64,000 nucleotides of DNA from Acanthaster planci (GCF_001949145.1 NW_019091395.1:473106-537105), one strand, 5' to 3'. Shown: positions 49,541-63,554, counted from the stretch's first letter. The notes: a model not told the origin generated them from the letters alone. Made by a program: numbers and translations.

Positions 49541-50336
49541 CTGGGGAAAAAAAGGGACCACTTTCACTAAAAAAGTGAACAATACGTATCAAACCTTGGA
49601 TGATGAATCAAAAAACGTTAACAGAATTAAAAATTTTTCCCTTGTTTATGCTCTACTGTATTGGTTTTCTGGCAGATGAGGTGGTTAAATTGTTGATGTA
49701 TAAATATATATTCCAGACAGCTGCTACCTTTTTCAAATATCATACATTGTACTGTCACTGCAAAGTTGAATATTGATGTATATATACACTGATAAAGGGC
49801 TAGAGGTACAATTTTGTCAACATGCAGATTTTCAGCAGGGACATTGATCCAATGCCTTGTGGGATCTTTGCACATGACTCCAAGTACATGTGTTTTACCA
49901 CACAGCTTGTTTTATGGAGAGCATTTATTATTTCAAAGGGACACACTGCATGCATGGAGTGAAAAAAAAGGACACGCAATAATGAAAACAACTGTAGAAC
50001 AAATTGATGTGGAAACAAGAAATTGGCATGGCACTTGATCCAGTTTTGTGATTAGTTTTGTTTTGTTTCTCTTTTTGTGTGAGAAATCATGAAATAATCT
50101 GCTACAAACTGCACACTGAACCTGAAATAGAGAAAGACTAAATTTCATCCCCACAGAACCTTCCTTCTTTCAATTTTTTACAAATAAATTCTTTAAATTT
50201 CTACAAATAAAAAAGTTAATAAAAGGGTCTCACTTTCCCAGTTCAGGAAAAAAGCCCTGGGCTATTTGAAGGCAACAAATTACAACAAACTCTAAACATC
50301 AGTGTAACCAGCATGACATGTGAGTGTTTGATTTAC

Positions 50337-50531
50337 TTGTGAAGAAAGAAGACAAGATACGAGATCACCAAATTCAAATTTTGTCGCAGATATCACAACT
50401 TGACCAGCACAAAGATCTCCAAGTCCAGCATATATGTCCAGTCTTGGCAGTTCATGTACGGCACTCTCGCTGGTCAGAAAAATCAATGCTATACGCCCTG
50501 CGAGTTCCTTTAAGGTAAACGGCTCTTCCAT
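50337..50531 (-). CDS. Candidate upstream coding exon of the nuclear receptor (65 codons)
   Basis: The ATG at 50531-50529 has a good context (AAAATGG) and opens 65 codons (MEEPFTLKELAGRIALIF ... SCLLSSQ), ending at TTCACAA before GTAAAT, a moderate donor. The exit is phase 0, compatible with the 22-nt microexon 0.8 kb downstream on the same strand. The frame stays open for at least 57 further codons upstream, with another in-frame ATG near 50618. Sequence above about 50515 is locally CpG-rich (CCGCGG, CCCGGG, several CGs), as at promoters or first exons. I do not recognise the peptide. It is fairly hydrophobic for a receptor A/B region, which counts against it. It may instead be a fortuitous open frame in a CpG-rich segment, or an exon of another transcript. 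Confidence 0.3.
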
Positions 50532-51482
50532 TTTGTTTTTAATCAAAGCCCGTTCCCGGGACACTAGCCCGTCAATCAATCCCTCTCTTAGCAACCAAAT
50601 TAAAATTCCCGGCATGCTCCGAAGCCCGACGACAGTGCTTGTGATAACTAATAACTGCCAAACCGCGGCGACAACGGGCGAGGGGGGGACGAGAAGAAAC
50701 AAATTTAGTTACGGCTGTTAATTGAATCAATCCGGGGAACTAAACGTAATGAATTGCGAGAAGAAACACAAGTACCTGTGACAATGACCCACTGAGAAAA
50801 AAGTCAACCACGCATCACAAAAACGTCAAAGTCATGCGTGGTGTGTTCTTTAGAAAATTCTCTTCTGGGCAGTACGCAAAAATTGCTCTTTTTCCTCTAA
50901 TACCATTCCTCTCGAACTGTGATTGAATTTGGGCACCAAATTTTTCTTCGGAAAAATTAGGACCGTTTCACAACAGGAAGGACGCAGGACTTTTCTGTTT
51001 AAGATCCAATACACCAGGATCAAACCAGCATACCAGAGTCATCTGAACCAACAACTGGTAATAATCCAGTGGAAGTGACTCAAGTCAATCCAAAAATAGA
51101 ATATTTTGTTTGGGGCGGGTGTACTTAATGCAAGCTGTGCACAGCACTGGAGATAAGAATATACAAACACACCAGAACTGCATCCTGCTGCGTCTTTACT
51201 CGCTACAGCGTTTGTGAATGGAAATAAGTGATGTGTCATCATTCCGAGCTAGTGCAATCTTCGTTTAACTCAAGCATGAAAGCTGGCAAGGAAAGCTTAG
51301 CTGTGTTGATGAAACACTGAACAGGCAAACAGTAGTGATGAGAAGGATGAGAAACAAAGCAAACTACATCTTTCCTATACTTTTAACTTGACAAAGACCA
51401 TCATCAGCTAGTCAGACAGTTTGTCTACTTGTGCATTGCAGTCAATGCAGTTAATGTTCCAATTCATACATGTACTAGTACG
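50532..51482. other. CpG-rich segment grading into AT-rich sequence
   Basis: From 50532 to about 50700 the sequence holds several CpGs (CCCGGG, CCGCGG, CGACGACAG) and stays open in the frame of the candidate exon below it. This is consistent with a promoter or first exon. Beyond 50750 nothing is recognised. Confidence 0.35.
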
Positions 51483-51631
51483 TGCAAATTTATGTATATG
51501 TATGGTAATTAATTAATTTTACCTGGAGACATCCCACAATTCACCAGTACATGTACAGAAAGGGAGTTGGTGAATTGTGGGATGTCTCCAGGTAAACTTA
51601 ATTAATTACCATACATTTACATGAATTTGCA
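51483..51631. repeat. 64-bp-arm near-perfect palindrome
   Basis: Arms 51483-51546 and 51568-51631 are reverse complements at 61 of 64 positions, separated by a 21-bp spacer (GTACATGTACAGAAAGGGAG and one more base). The inner 28 bp of each arm, including CTGGAGACATCCCACAATTC, match perfectly. Confidence 0.97.
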
Positions 51632-54600
51632 TTGAGTTCAGCTCCTGAAATGTTCAACATCTGAAAGTATTTTGGAGTTGTTTTGACTTCACCTGTTTTT
51701 TTTTCAATGTCTCGCACATATAACCTGTTTTGCGCATCACGCTTTTCTACAAGGGAATTTAAATCGAGGGAAAACTTTGGTTTGGCATGACTGAGATTCC
51801 ATTCTGAACGAGGTGTTTAGGCCATGTCCGAGTTAGTTGGCTACGACCTGAAATTACACATAAGTCTCCGCCAGTGGTGGTGGCCGCAGCCAGTTCCCAT
51901 AGCGTCATGTGTAATTTTAAGCCACAGCCAAGTGATTCTGAATGCGGACTGCTGTTTAAGGTGATAGATTGTGTGAATTGTGCCTTCTCTGGGGTAAAAT
52001 GGGCAATTGAAAAATTGAGGTAGATCTCTTGAACAAAACACCTAGAGCTACAAAATCTGTCAAAAATCACTTTTGCAGGAAGTACATGTATTTTGGTCTG
52101 TATATTGTAACTGGTAGTGTATTTTGGACATACTCAGATCACACAGTCACAAAAATGTCAGATATGGACATAAAATGAAAACTGTCATGAAGGTAAAATC
52201 AGTGACCTTCTTTTTTGTAGGATCGCCTAAAGATACTGTTACATGCTGAGCTTTTATTGATCCAATCAGGGCCTTTGTTAGATCAGGTTAAGTTCCCATT
52301 GATCCAATCAGCCCTGTTGTTGCAACATTAAACACCTAATCGATAGCACAGCAATGCCACTGGTGGGAGGCTGTGATTCAAGTTGGCCTTTTGCAAACTC
52401 CTATCAAAACCAGTGGACCTTGCCAAGGCAAACAAGAGGGGGATTAAGGCCATTCTGGTTTCCTGATCCACTTCAAACATTTAGTAATGAATGGAGGCAA
52501 ACATTCAAGAAGCACTTTGAGTGGATTAGGAGCGAGCAAACACTTCTTTGTTAGGGCTGACTGCTAATGATGTTTGCTTAAGCAGATAACTAGATATAGC
52601 TGAGTTGATCAGGAAAGGAAAAAAAAAACGACCATTATTTACATGCTGGTAACTCATTTAGAACTGAATAAAAAAATATGATAAGCTGTTGCAAAATGCT
52701 TCCTTTTCAGGGAATGACCTGAGATGAGCGCTGCCTGATAATTAGAGAACCCTGTGCTAGGTTTACACATTCCTGATTTCATGCCGAATTCCAGCCCCCT
52801 GCAACCCTGATGAACCATGGAGGAAGGACACAGGAGTTCCAACTCTGGCCCACCAAAGTGCTGGATGATCATCGCTGCCCCATCAGAGGAACAATAGTAA
52901 ACATTCCAAAAAATGCCTGATTACTGTCTGAAGCTTAGCAGGACAAATGGGGCCCGTAAAATGGTAGCAATGTTTGAGGTGTTTTCTTTGCAATTAACTA
53001 CAATGTATCGCAATGACTGGGAAATAGAAAGAAAAATATCTAACATCTGATTTACTTTTGCAGTAGTGAATATTGTTTTTAAAAGATTTTGATGCGCTTT
53101 TCCATTATCCATGTAATGTTTGTAATTTTATTTTTTCACTCCAAAGCATCAGTTTTCAAAGTCTTTGTATGAATTTGGCTAAGACTGGCCATCAACATGT
53201 TGACTACCACAGGACAGTTAACGAAAAACAAAATGCGCTCTTTCATCACAAGGAGTGATTATGAGATCTCATAAAATACCTTTTTGTGTAAATTCTGTCA
53301 TAAAAATGATTCAAATAAAACACAAACTCTTAGAAACAACTTGGCTATTTATTCCCAAAATAAGTTCAGAAGAAAGTATTCGATAAGGGCAACAACTGCA
53401 CATGAACACTTTGGGGACAAAGCTTAATAAAAGCAACTGTGCAAGCATTAAATTTGATGTTGTTGTGAGATCGTTTCTGCTTGTTTGCAAAAATGAGACC
53501 TGACCCATTTTGGAAAAAGTCCCGGATCCACCCTGTTATGGGTAAGCCGCAATACATAACACAATGGTTTAATAAATAACTTAAAAGCTTAATGAGATGA
53601 AAATAAAAAGTTAATACAAATGTTAGCTATCCCATTACACGGCGTTACTGGAGATGTTATTAATGTCTTTTCGCCCGAAAGGAAAATTTTCCTCTCAGTC
53701 GATTAGCAAGCTGACTCCATGTCGACATAAATTTTGAAGGATGGTGCTTCAACGGGGAGAGTCATAAATTTTTCAACTTAAGATTACAATGAAGAAGGGG
53801 ATGATCTAGTATTTGCCTGAGGCACTTTCCACTGCAAGTAGTAAGTGCATGTGAATATCCCTAAAATTTGAGTGTAGTAGTTAACTTAAAATACATGTCA
53901 TTTGGGTGGTTTTTATTTTTGCATGAACTCAATTTCCACTGACTTTGGGAGAAAAAAAGATGTGTAGGGTGACAGCACCGCAAAAAGAACTTCTACCTAC
54001 TGACCCCCTTTTTCTATCAGACTAAATATTGCCCCTGTTTATTTTCATGTTTGACTACTGTAAATAAAATTTCATTTCTCACATCGAGAGGAAGAAAGTG
54101 GAGAAAATATCTGACAGGAAATAATGCTTCAATGTCCATTTCTCCAGAAAAAGGACGATGATCCATAACGGCCCAGGGGTCTAGTCTTTGGTCAGCACGG
54201 CATGGTATAACTAAAATGGAGGCATTGGCTGTTTTTTTTAATAAACCGGGTATGATGAGTGTCAGTCACTCAACACCTGTCTGTTCGCCCGGAAAATTAA
54301 ATTGAGAGATTCTTAAAAATGGTGACCGTTTGCAAATCCAGAGGAAATGACATCATGGTTGCTGGTGCTGGAACTAAGGGGGGGGGGAAGAGGTCAAGAT
54401 AATGAAGGTAATATTAAAACCTGATTTGAAAACTGGAAGGTTACAAAGAATGCTGGGATATGATCAAAGCCAAGCAGAGTTCATATCTTGTGTGACATTT
54501 CAGAAAGTCAACTTTCTTGAAACGACTGAAGGATTTTTTTCTCCAAACTTTGCACCTTGTATACCTTCATACAGTTGACCCCTACAGCACAATAACACAA

Positions 54601-55240
54601 ACTATTGTCATGAGAGGAAACTTGGCTGTCCAAAGTCTCTTGAAATTTGTTTTGTTTTTCCATTCTTGTTGCAATGAAGTTTTGATTATTACAAGGTAAC
54701 TTGGCTGCTCTCAGCAGTGTAGTGGGAATGCTTCTGTCCTTCCTTTATTTTGGTCTGGTTTGATGCTGCTTGGAATTTCATGCTGAACCACGACAGCCCA
54801 GTCACTAAAGTTTGATAAAGTGGTTATCAGCTCAGTTCAACACCTGCTGTAAACTGTGACCTGGGTTCAAACCCCACTTGTGCCCCAGTCTTCCTTTTGA
54901 CACTCCATTTCCGACCTGACTCATTAATTTTTCAATCCTTACAGATTTTTCACCCAACTTTTCCTCAACCGAACACTTTTATTTCACAGTAAATTTGATC
55001 ATGTACATGTATTCCTGAGGCCATGCACATGCAAACACTGGTGCGGTGTGCTTTGTTAAGAGTCCTTCATTTGGAATTTTTGTGAAACTTGAACTACGAA
55101 CACTAATCATTGTTTTGCACACGAATGTATGTCCTGCTTCCATTGAACTGGAAGTTAAACCATGAGTCCCCATGGAACCCTTCAGAATCCCCATAGAACC
55201 TCCAATGGTTAAACTGCACTCACAGACGTCAACTGCATTT
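51632..55240. other. Gene-free stretch with a worn tRNA-like segment
   Basis: No coding feature recognised. Around 54800-54880 ATAAAGTGGTTATCAGC and CTGGGTTCAAACCCC resemble A- and B-box parts of a degraded tRNA-derived SINE. Confidence 0.45.
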
Positions 55241-55466
55241 ATCTATAGGGTCACATTTTTGTGTTCCTGTTACACCTGACCCGTGAAACTTAATTGACAT
55301 GGAAATATCACTGAAATTGATTCTGAACTATTTCTGTTTGTTTGGCAGGTAATTTGCATTAATTCATCACTCTTGGAAATTAAAGGTGTTCTGAACTTAC
55401 AAAATCATATGTCTGATGTGACAGGGACACGAAAAAAACTAAACCCCTAATCTATAAAATGACCCT
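55241..55466. mobile_element. TIR element, copy 3 (left end shortened)
   Basis: It shares ATGGAAATATCACTGAAATT, TCATCACTCTTGGAAATTA and ATGTGACAGGGACACGAAAA with the copy at 36246. The right end ATCTATAAAATGACCCTATT keeps its TIR; the left end retains only TAGGGTCAC. Confidence 0.8.
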
Positions 55467-58013
55467 ATTGTGATTGACTATCATAATGTCCACAGCTTAC
55501 TAATGAGCCTTTATAACAGAAAATGTTCAATTGTAGTAAGACAGGAAGTGGTTGATAGTGTAAATGTCTAGAGTCTGGTTTCCCCAGATGGATGTCTGGA
55601 CTGAATCTGGAATGGGCCTGCCCTGCATTGGAGAATGCTAATGAAAAGCAGTTGGCATAGCAACATGTAAAATGCATCAATTTTCCTTAAATTACACTTT
55701 TAATTGGCATGCCGTGGCCACCGATTTAACAGAATGGACCAGGTCACTGTAACATGAATTTTGACAAAAATTGACACGCTGTTAATCCATAAGCATTTAA
55801 AGCTTCCTGCAAAGTTTCTTTCAAATTAAAATGTTTCGCATCTATAAATATTCAATTTTAATTATTTAAACTTCTACGGGAAAATGACAAACTACAGACT
55901 GAAAATCAAATGCTACCAAAAGAAAAAATCCTTTTCAAACTTCTAATCTGTTTGAGATAAAATAAAAGTGCACGAAACAACAAAAATTAAAATGCATTGT
56001 TTTCATCAAAAACAAATTTTTACTGGGGAAAGATGGAGAAGTAAAGACCTTCACGGAAACTTACTGAAAGACAAAAGTCGGGAAAAGTTGAAAATTTATG
56101 TTAAAATGAGGCCAGACATTCTGCCAAGAGCTAGAGATGCCATGCAGGACACTTGGCTCATTTTGCAAGATGCTGTACCTCACTGCTAAGCGAGCATCCC
56201 TAGTGACTGGTGAATTCTCCACGAGTCAACGACCTTGCCCTGGCAATTTCCCCCCCCCTCCATCTCTGCACTGCGGCATGCCGTGCCAAACAGGACACCA
56301 GGGGGAACCCAGCGGGAAACCAGTTACTGGTTGTTGGTTTTTTTTGGGGGGGGTCATTCATTTTCATGTGATTGAGCAAATAGTAGGCTGAACCGATCTG
56401 GGCCAAGTAGGGATCAGTGCATATCGGTGACTCCTCGAAAATTACATTTATCCCAGTGTTGATTACAGTAGGGTGCCAAGGGCTTAAAATGGAGAGAGAC
56501 CAAAGACACAAAGTGTTGCACTGGGGGCAAGGCGCTTGCAGGGGGAGGCTTCAATGAGCTTCATAATAAACCCGTATATCTTTGGTCAGCACAGCTCTAG
56601 GGAATTCCCCTTTTTTCCTCCACAATATAGTTTTAATTATTAGAATCTTTTCTCTTCTTTCTCAATTTTTCAAACGCTCTCCTAATACTTCAAAATTTTA
56701 TGAAACCAATATAGTTTTCCTTAAAAAAAAGAAAGAAATTTCCACAATTTAATGATCAGTGCCTCAAAAAGGAACTGGTTCTTATCTTTTCTGACATCCA
56801 TTCCTATTTATTGGTCAAGAAAGCTGTCTGCATTAGGCAAATGTTTGCACTAAGCAGCCCCATTATACCGGCTGCAGACACTGGCCAAGTAAAATGTCCC
56901 TTTTTACACTTAGCTTGAACACAGTAGTATAAAGTAAGAGGGGGAAAGACTTTTCCTCCAGTCTAAAGCTGGTTTCAGAGATTTTCAAAAACAAGAACAA
57001 TATCCCAATCCTTACAGAATCTTTCAGAATAGCTTTTGGAAAGAATTAAAAAACGATCCAACTAGGAAGTGACATGACAGGGCCTCCTACTTTCAAAAAA
57101 TGTTTTTGAGGTTGTTAAAAAATAGAGCAAGGCACGATAACGTACAATACATGTGATTTTTGGATGCACATGTGCCTTTGGTCGTCATGGGTCTGAAAGT
57201 TCTCAGTTAACATGCCATTCATGGTTTGTTTCCGAAGAAACCATTTGTGGAATGTTCTTTAATTTGTGACGTCTTGCTATCCAGATGTCAGTGTGCTAGT
57301 TTATCATTCTGTTGTCCAGCATGGGCCCCCTTGAATCATGTACTTGGCGGCCATATCACTGACAAGTCGTAAGGTCAATACATCAGGACAAAATTCACTA
57401 CAGCATTCAGAATGCCATGGTCAGTGTTAAAGAGGCTGCATGTGCCTTGTGGGGGGGTAGTCGATTCTACCATAATAAAGAAATTGAAGTCCCAAGATCT
57501 CTGCTTACTGACACACTTTTCATTTCTGTGGCAACTAGACAAACTGTCACCAGGATAAATGGCAACATGAAACTGCCAAGTATTCAATACCTTGCTGTAC
57601 AAAAACAGATTACCTGCCAAGGCAGCATGCAATCTGTGAATGGTTCTCTGCTCAGTTTGGCTGCTTTTTGATGACCAACAAAATGACACAAAGTTACAAA
57701 AATTCAAATCAACGAATAGGGCAGATGTTTACCGTGCATGTTCTCCAATGCAACATTAGGCCACAAGCTGACTTTCCCTCTGGTCTTAATACACTGTTGG
57801 GGTACTCAGACTGGCACTTGAGTACCTGTATGCATACTCGTACTCAAGGTGAATTACTCATACTCAAGTACTTTTCATACATGTATGTATGTAAAGTATA
57901 CCGGTAAACAAAAGCCTTCAACTTACCTTGGCAAAGTGCTCATATACCTGCACTCTTGGCAATTTGAGGAATTGTGGATACATTCATACTTGTGAAATAT
58001 AACTGACTACAAC
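55467..58013. other. Gene-free stretch with one isolated strong donor
   Basis: No recognised gene. GCCAAG followed by GTAAGTTGA on the minus strand (57931-57918) is a consensus donor without a confirmed exon. Confidence 0.45.
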
Positions 58014-58299
58014 AGGGTTCCTGCACCTAAAGGACAATTAAATTCCACGACTTTTCCATGAATTTTTCTATGACCAAATTATGAAAATTCATGACCCAAT
58101 AAGGCAATTTCTTGGACTATTCGGACTTTAAAGTTACAAAAAAAATCAAGCATTTTAGGAACTTATTTCTGATAATACAGAGCACGTAGAGTGTTTGAAA
58201 AATTCCATGACTTTAGTAATTTTTACAAAATTCCATGACTTTTCTAAGCCTGGAAAACAGAAACAAAATCCTATGACTTTTCTAGGCCACAGGAACCCA
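58014..58299. mobile_element. hAT-like non-autonomous element
   Basis: The ends AGGGTTCCTG and, inverted, TGGGTTCCTG are flanked by ACTACAAC (58006-58013) and GCTACAAC (58300-58307), an 8-bp target duplication with one mismatch. The interior repeats AATTCCATGACTTTTC-type motifs. Eight-bp duplications and AGGGTTC-type ends are typical of hAT elements. No transposase frame. Confidence 0.75.
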
Positions 58300-61200
58300 G
58301 CTACAACACTGGCCTTCATGGTTCTTCTGACTGCCTGAGATTTTAACCCAGCCGGGTACTGCCATCAATTAAGGGTAGGGGTCTGTTTCATTTGTCAAGC
58401 ATTTTGAACCATTTTGTTCCTATACTATTTCAAAGATTAGGCAGCTCTTCACAGAGGTCTGCCTCCCTCAGGCAGAGTTCAGGCGGCTTGTTCTCATATG
58501 TTCATGAACTGCTCGATTTCTTGTTCAAGCGTCAGCCGCTCGAACGCCAGGAACGTGCAACATGGCGGTGTTCATGGGCATTCTTTCTGTACTGGAAAAC
58601 ATTGATTTTGCAAAAATTTCTATTGCCTCGAGCTTTGTAAGGCATCTTGATAGTTTTGCAGCTTTTCAAAAATCAAATCTCACAAGTTTTTCTGTGTGAT
58701 CGTGTGAAACATTGACGAGGAGGTGGTGTGCGAACCTGTTCCGAGAACAGAGTGCTTGTGTCGTGTTTTTGTGCGACCTTGACCTCGGTGTTTACGGTAC
58801 ACGCGTGTACATGTGCATCATTCACCAACAATGCACATGATCGGCCCAATGTGTAACTTCAGATTGATGTTAGGGGGCATTCTAATTATGCAGTTTTCTT
58901 GTGTGAAATTCAGTCTCTCTTCACTCCAAAGTAGATGGATGTGGAAAGGGAAATTACCACTAAGCAATTGGGAGGAAAACAGTTATTTGGATTGTTTAAA
59001 AATGCATGCTAGATCACGTCAATCAAATGCCAAACCTTGAAAAAATGGGTTCTGTTCAAACATTTTGGAAAATCTGTAATCGTTTAAAGAAGTTTTTTGT
59101 TTAAAGTTTAAATGTGTAAACGTCATACCCTTACCATCAATAACAATTTTCGACAGTGTTTAACAATCTCTGTCATATTTGCTTACTGGGAAAATATTCT
59201 CATTAGAAAACCAAAGAAACAACCCAGTTCTAGCCCAATTTCTCCATCCAATGCCTGACCTTTAAGGCCCCACTGGCTGCAGGCAAGGCAGTGACTAATG
59301 ATTAGCATTACCTAGTAGAGAGGAAAGAATGTGTTGTGTCTTTCAACACCCGGCCGTCTGTTATGAGGACTGACGGCCAGTTTACTTGAAAATGACCACG
59401 GACTTGAAATTGATTGTGGTGTGGTCAGCCAACTAGACTGGCCAACTAGTCCAGTGGTCAGTTCTACTACAGCCAGTCCGAAGGTGCCCCTGTATGTGGA
59501 CTGGTCAGTGTGATACCGTAATTTAGAGCTTTCTTGAGCACTCTCCAGTACAAATTACAACTTAAGGGTGAAATGGCTTTGGTAAGCCTGAATACTGGAG
59601 TGTGATGATTTTGTTTTCTTGGTCTTCCCACAAAAAGCAAAGTGACAAAAAGTGACACCAGTAGCACGTTAACTACATGTATAACCTTTAACCTTTGCTG
59701 AAACAGGCAACAAGCAGCAGAATATGGACTTTCCTGCCTATTCATACAACATGTACATAACATTTAAATGGTTCATCAACCTGTTCAGGCTTAATCACTC
59801 ACTGTAAAAAAAAATGACTTCAGTACAGAAAGCAGGGTCAAATTCGGTGTGCAATATGTAACATTTATCTTCTGAAGTCACAAAGCAATTTAAGACAAAT
59901 CTACATTTTGTTTTTCTAGGAGCATACTGCAAACACAGTTGCATTCACTATCTGCCATTCACCTCCCTCCCCCCAAAATCTGGACAACTTCAAATGTTTA
60001 TTTTAACATAATGGATGTTACAGCTCATAAAAAACCCTGATTTAAATAAAGTAAATTACCCATGGCCAACCTGACCAACAGCTTGCCCCATTAGCACTAA
60101 AAAGACCCAGTGCCTTGATATGCACGGCTGCAAATCAGTGCATCAATCATGGTTAGACGGTTCAAAATATCACAACGCGGTTTAAATTTGCACAATCAAA
60201 AGAGCGTGACGGATGGATGAATTTACTGTAAACGTTAAAGAAGCTATTTTGCAATTAAAAATGCAAATAAATGAACAAATAATGAGATAACCCCCTAAAG
60301 AACAAATGGACCGAATAGTACGGCAGACAGCGAGCTGGCCTTTGTGTACATGTACCTGATGGATTAAGTGAAACCAGTGAATGAACAACCAACTGTGTGC
60401 AATAAGACCTACAGTATGCAATGCCTGGGGTAAAATATGCACGTACGTGTATCCAAACATTATGAATCAACAAATAGGAAATCAAATGGGAGCATGGTCA
60501 AATTAGAACACCCAGCCAAAATTGTTGGCCAGGGATTGCAGTTAACTTACAGAAACCCTGCTTTGGAATGCTAGAATGTTATATTTAGCACATCAGGGCG
60601 AGGCATGCATTAATCTGTCAACACATAAACGCAAGCATGGCAAATATACAAGTGAAAGATAGCAGTACCCACTAGGAAATCCCAGCACAGGGAACTGAAG
60701 ACTTCTTTCTCATGTGACCCAAGAATGATCATCATAATTGCATTACACACCACTGAACATGGGTGCCCAGAGTGTTACATGGAGTACATTTTATCGACCT
60801 CACATAAAAAATGGCCACCACGTACATTCACTGTCCGGCGCCCTGTCCATCGCGGCCAGGCTATTTTGGGTGGCTAATATAAATTACTCCCTTCCCCACA
60901 CGTCGGAACACTTAAGCCGTACATCATGCGGTTTCACTTCATCAAATTATGCGTGGCTGGCCGTTCCTGTCACATACGCACTGCTGGGCTGAGGTCCGGT
61001 ACACGTAAGCAGTGCACATGGGCCAGCAATGTCGGCAATGTCCAGCAGATTGGCTCTGTCATGCACATGGCAGCTTGGAATGACCACGGCTGACCACTTC
61101 ACATGGCTTTTCTTTTTCTCCCTCAGCGGGGCCGGCCGACCACGCTGACCCTAAAAACATGAGCTGGAATCTTGTTTGTTCTCATATATCAGGCCAGTGC

Positions 61201-63554
61201 AGGAAAAGCTGCCGAGCTTGAGTGGTTTGGTCAACAAATTTCCACCATTTGTAAGGCGCTGCGGCAAAAGAAACAGCACTAGATAGAGGTTTAAATGAGG
61301 GTTTTGCTGGAGTCAGAGAGATGAAAATTCTCCTCACAATACTGTTTTGCTTCCACTTAAAGATTTATGGTAGTTTCAAGTATATGATATATACTAATAA
61401 ACATCACAGAAACAGAAGTCAAATATTGAGAAGGGCTTTCACATGTTAAGTTTCGGAAAATAAAAGGGGTTGCAAACCAACAACCAAACAAAAATATTTT
61501 AAGTCCATGATTTTCATTTTACTTCTTTGACATATGGAACAAACTATCAAACTTTACAAATTTAAGAGAGAAAGATCAGCCTCATTCCAATTTTTGCACA
61601 CAGCCATCTGCCCAGTTCCATCTCATTTGTCAGAACGTCTCACATTTCACAGCATGCTGAACAATCTAGATGAGACAGCTTAAAGCACCGAGGAGATAAA
61701 TTATGTGAAATCCCCAATAGGACATGCATACCAAGTGTATTCTTTGTGTTATTTCATTTAAAAACACGTACACTGTGCATGCATGTATATTGGACCAATG
61801 AGTGACCGAGCTAAAGTTGAAATGTTACAATAGTTTTAAATGGATTTCAATTTCAAGTCCAACAAAAAAAGAACAATTATACCATTTTCTTTCAATCAAC
61901 AATACCAGTGCTATTGAATATTTATGTGATGGATAGCGTCACTGCGTTCAATGTCAAATGACTTCAGTTCTGGAAAACTGCAAAAAGTAAAAGGCAGGGA
62001 CAGTGTTTCAACGTGTTTTCTGTCCTAGAAAAAATTACATGTAAACACATGTACATTTAAATACATGTAAACAAGTCTAAAGAAAGCCTACACATCCAGA
62101 TTCGTCAATGAGCCCAATGTTATGGTGATGTCGCACTACTGTGTTGAATGAAAAAATAGGTTTGTGTGAATGGAGCGTACAAGTAGGTCACTGTTTTTGA
62201 AATAAAAATCACCACTGACAAGGCTCACAGGACACTCAAGATGAAAGCTGCACAAAAAAAATGGACCCAAAAAAATGCAAAGAAAAGAAGATAATTGAAT
62301 ATTGGCATTCAAAAATTTTCCTTCTTTTAAGAGGGAGTAGAGACAAGGAATTCAGCAATTTTGGAGAAAAAACTCACCAGGCAAGACGGAGATGTTTTAT
62401 CAACTGGTTGTATAAAAAATGCCCCTTCCTTGAGCTTTTTCTAATGGGAGGGGGTTTGACAGGTTGGGGATTTTAGAAGGATGTGGGCCACTGAAAAAGT
62501 AAGCATTGAGGTTTGGAAGGTTCAACACTTCACCCTAAATGTAACTTCAAACTTTCTTTTCAAACCTTTCGAACAGGGTAGTGCAGGTAGATTTTGTGAT
62601 AATGCAGAAACATGGAGGCTACCACTAGTACACTACATGACTGGAAAGTCCAAAGAATGTACCACTGGGCTCCTGCACGCTGCAGAACTTTTGAAATCTC
62701 CAGGACAGCCTCAAGCTCAAAGCAAAAAAAAAAAAAAAAAAAAGAAAAGAGAATTAGAGTTAGAGGTTATTAATTAAACAACATTGACATTAGTGCGCTA
62801 GTCACACATATTGAATACTTGGTGGAGATCCTTCGATTAAGGAAATGTTCGCTTTGCGTCTTATCTCAAAAAACTGGCTTGAACAGGAAATTACTCAAAC
62901 GGTGCGTGTACGTGCATCCTGCAGAAAACAGATCTGTCAGCCCCAGTAGAAGAAGTACATGCCAGGGAAAGACCCTGAGATCCTTGGTTTTGGGGTGCAT
63001 TTCTTTTTTGACACACTGATAACTTCATTTTTCATGGCACTGCTGGGCGTGCAGGTTGACAAACATCAATTCATGCACAGGAGGCGAACAGCGGACTACA
63101 AAAAAGCACTAGACCCAAAATGAACAGGAAGTATTTTCCGGGGGAAATGCAGGGTTGGTATGAATGCCTGGAGTGACTGGTGCAGCTGCTAAGCAATTTA
63201 TTGCTTTTGTTTAGTTATAGCCACTAGCAAACCGGTGAACATAACTCTTTATGCAGAACTACACATCTGTATTCATACGTGTATACTGTGTGAATGTGGA
63301 GATCTCTGCATGCCATCTGCACAAGGAATACGCACATGCACTAGACTGGCTTCATGCAGACCTAACACCTCGCCAGCTGTAATGAATCAATTCAGTATTT
63401 CAAAACCGTCAAGGTTACTCAGGAACAACACTCATGCACGAGTCAGCGTATATCCATGTAGGGCCGTGGCGATAGGGCAGACCTCAGACACGAGTCCTGA
63501 TAACTTTGGATGCGCTTCATTTTGGGCATGCTCTGCTGGAATACCAAACTGAGG
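58300..63554. other. Gene-free stretch toward the right edge
   Basis: Short unrecognised frames only. CpG-bearing patches occur at about 58480-58570 and 60830-61140, without clear exons. A 20-base A run lies near 62725. Confidence 0.4.

Noticed and set aside
58440-58640. CpG-bearing stretch with CAACATGGCGGTG as a first exon
   Set aside because: The minus-strand ATG frame stops after 16 codons and no consensus donor follows; the plus-strand frame is unrecognised.
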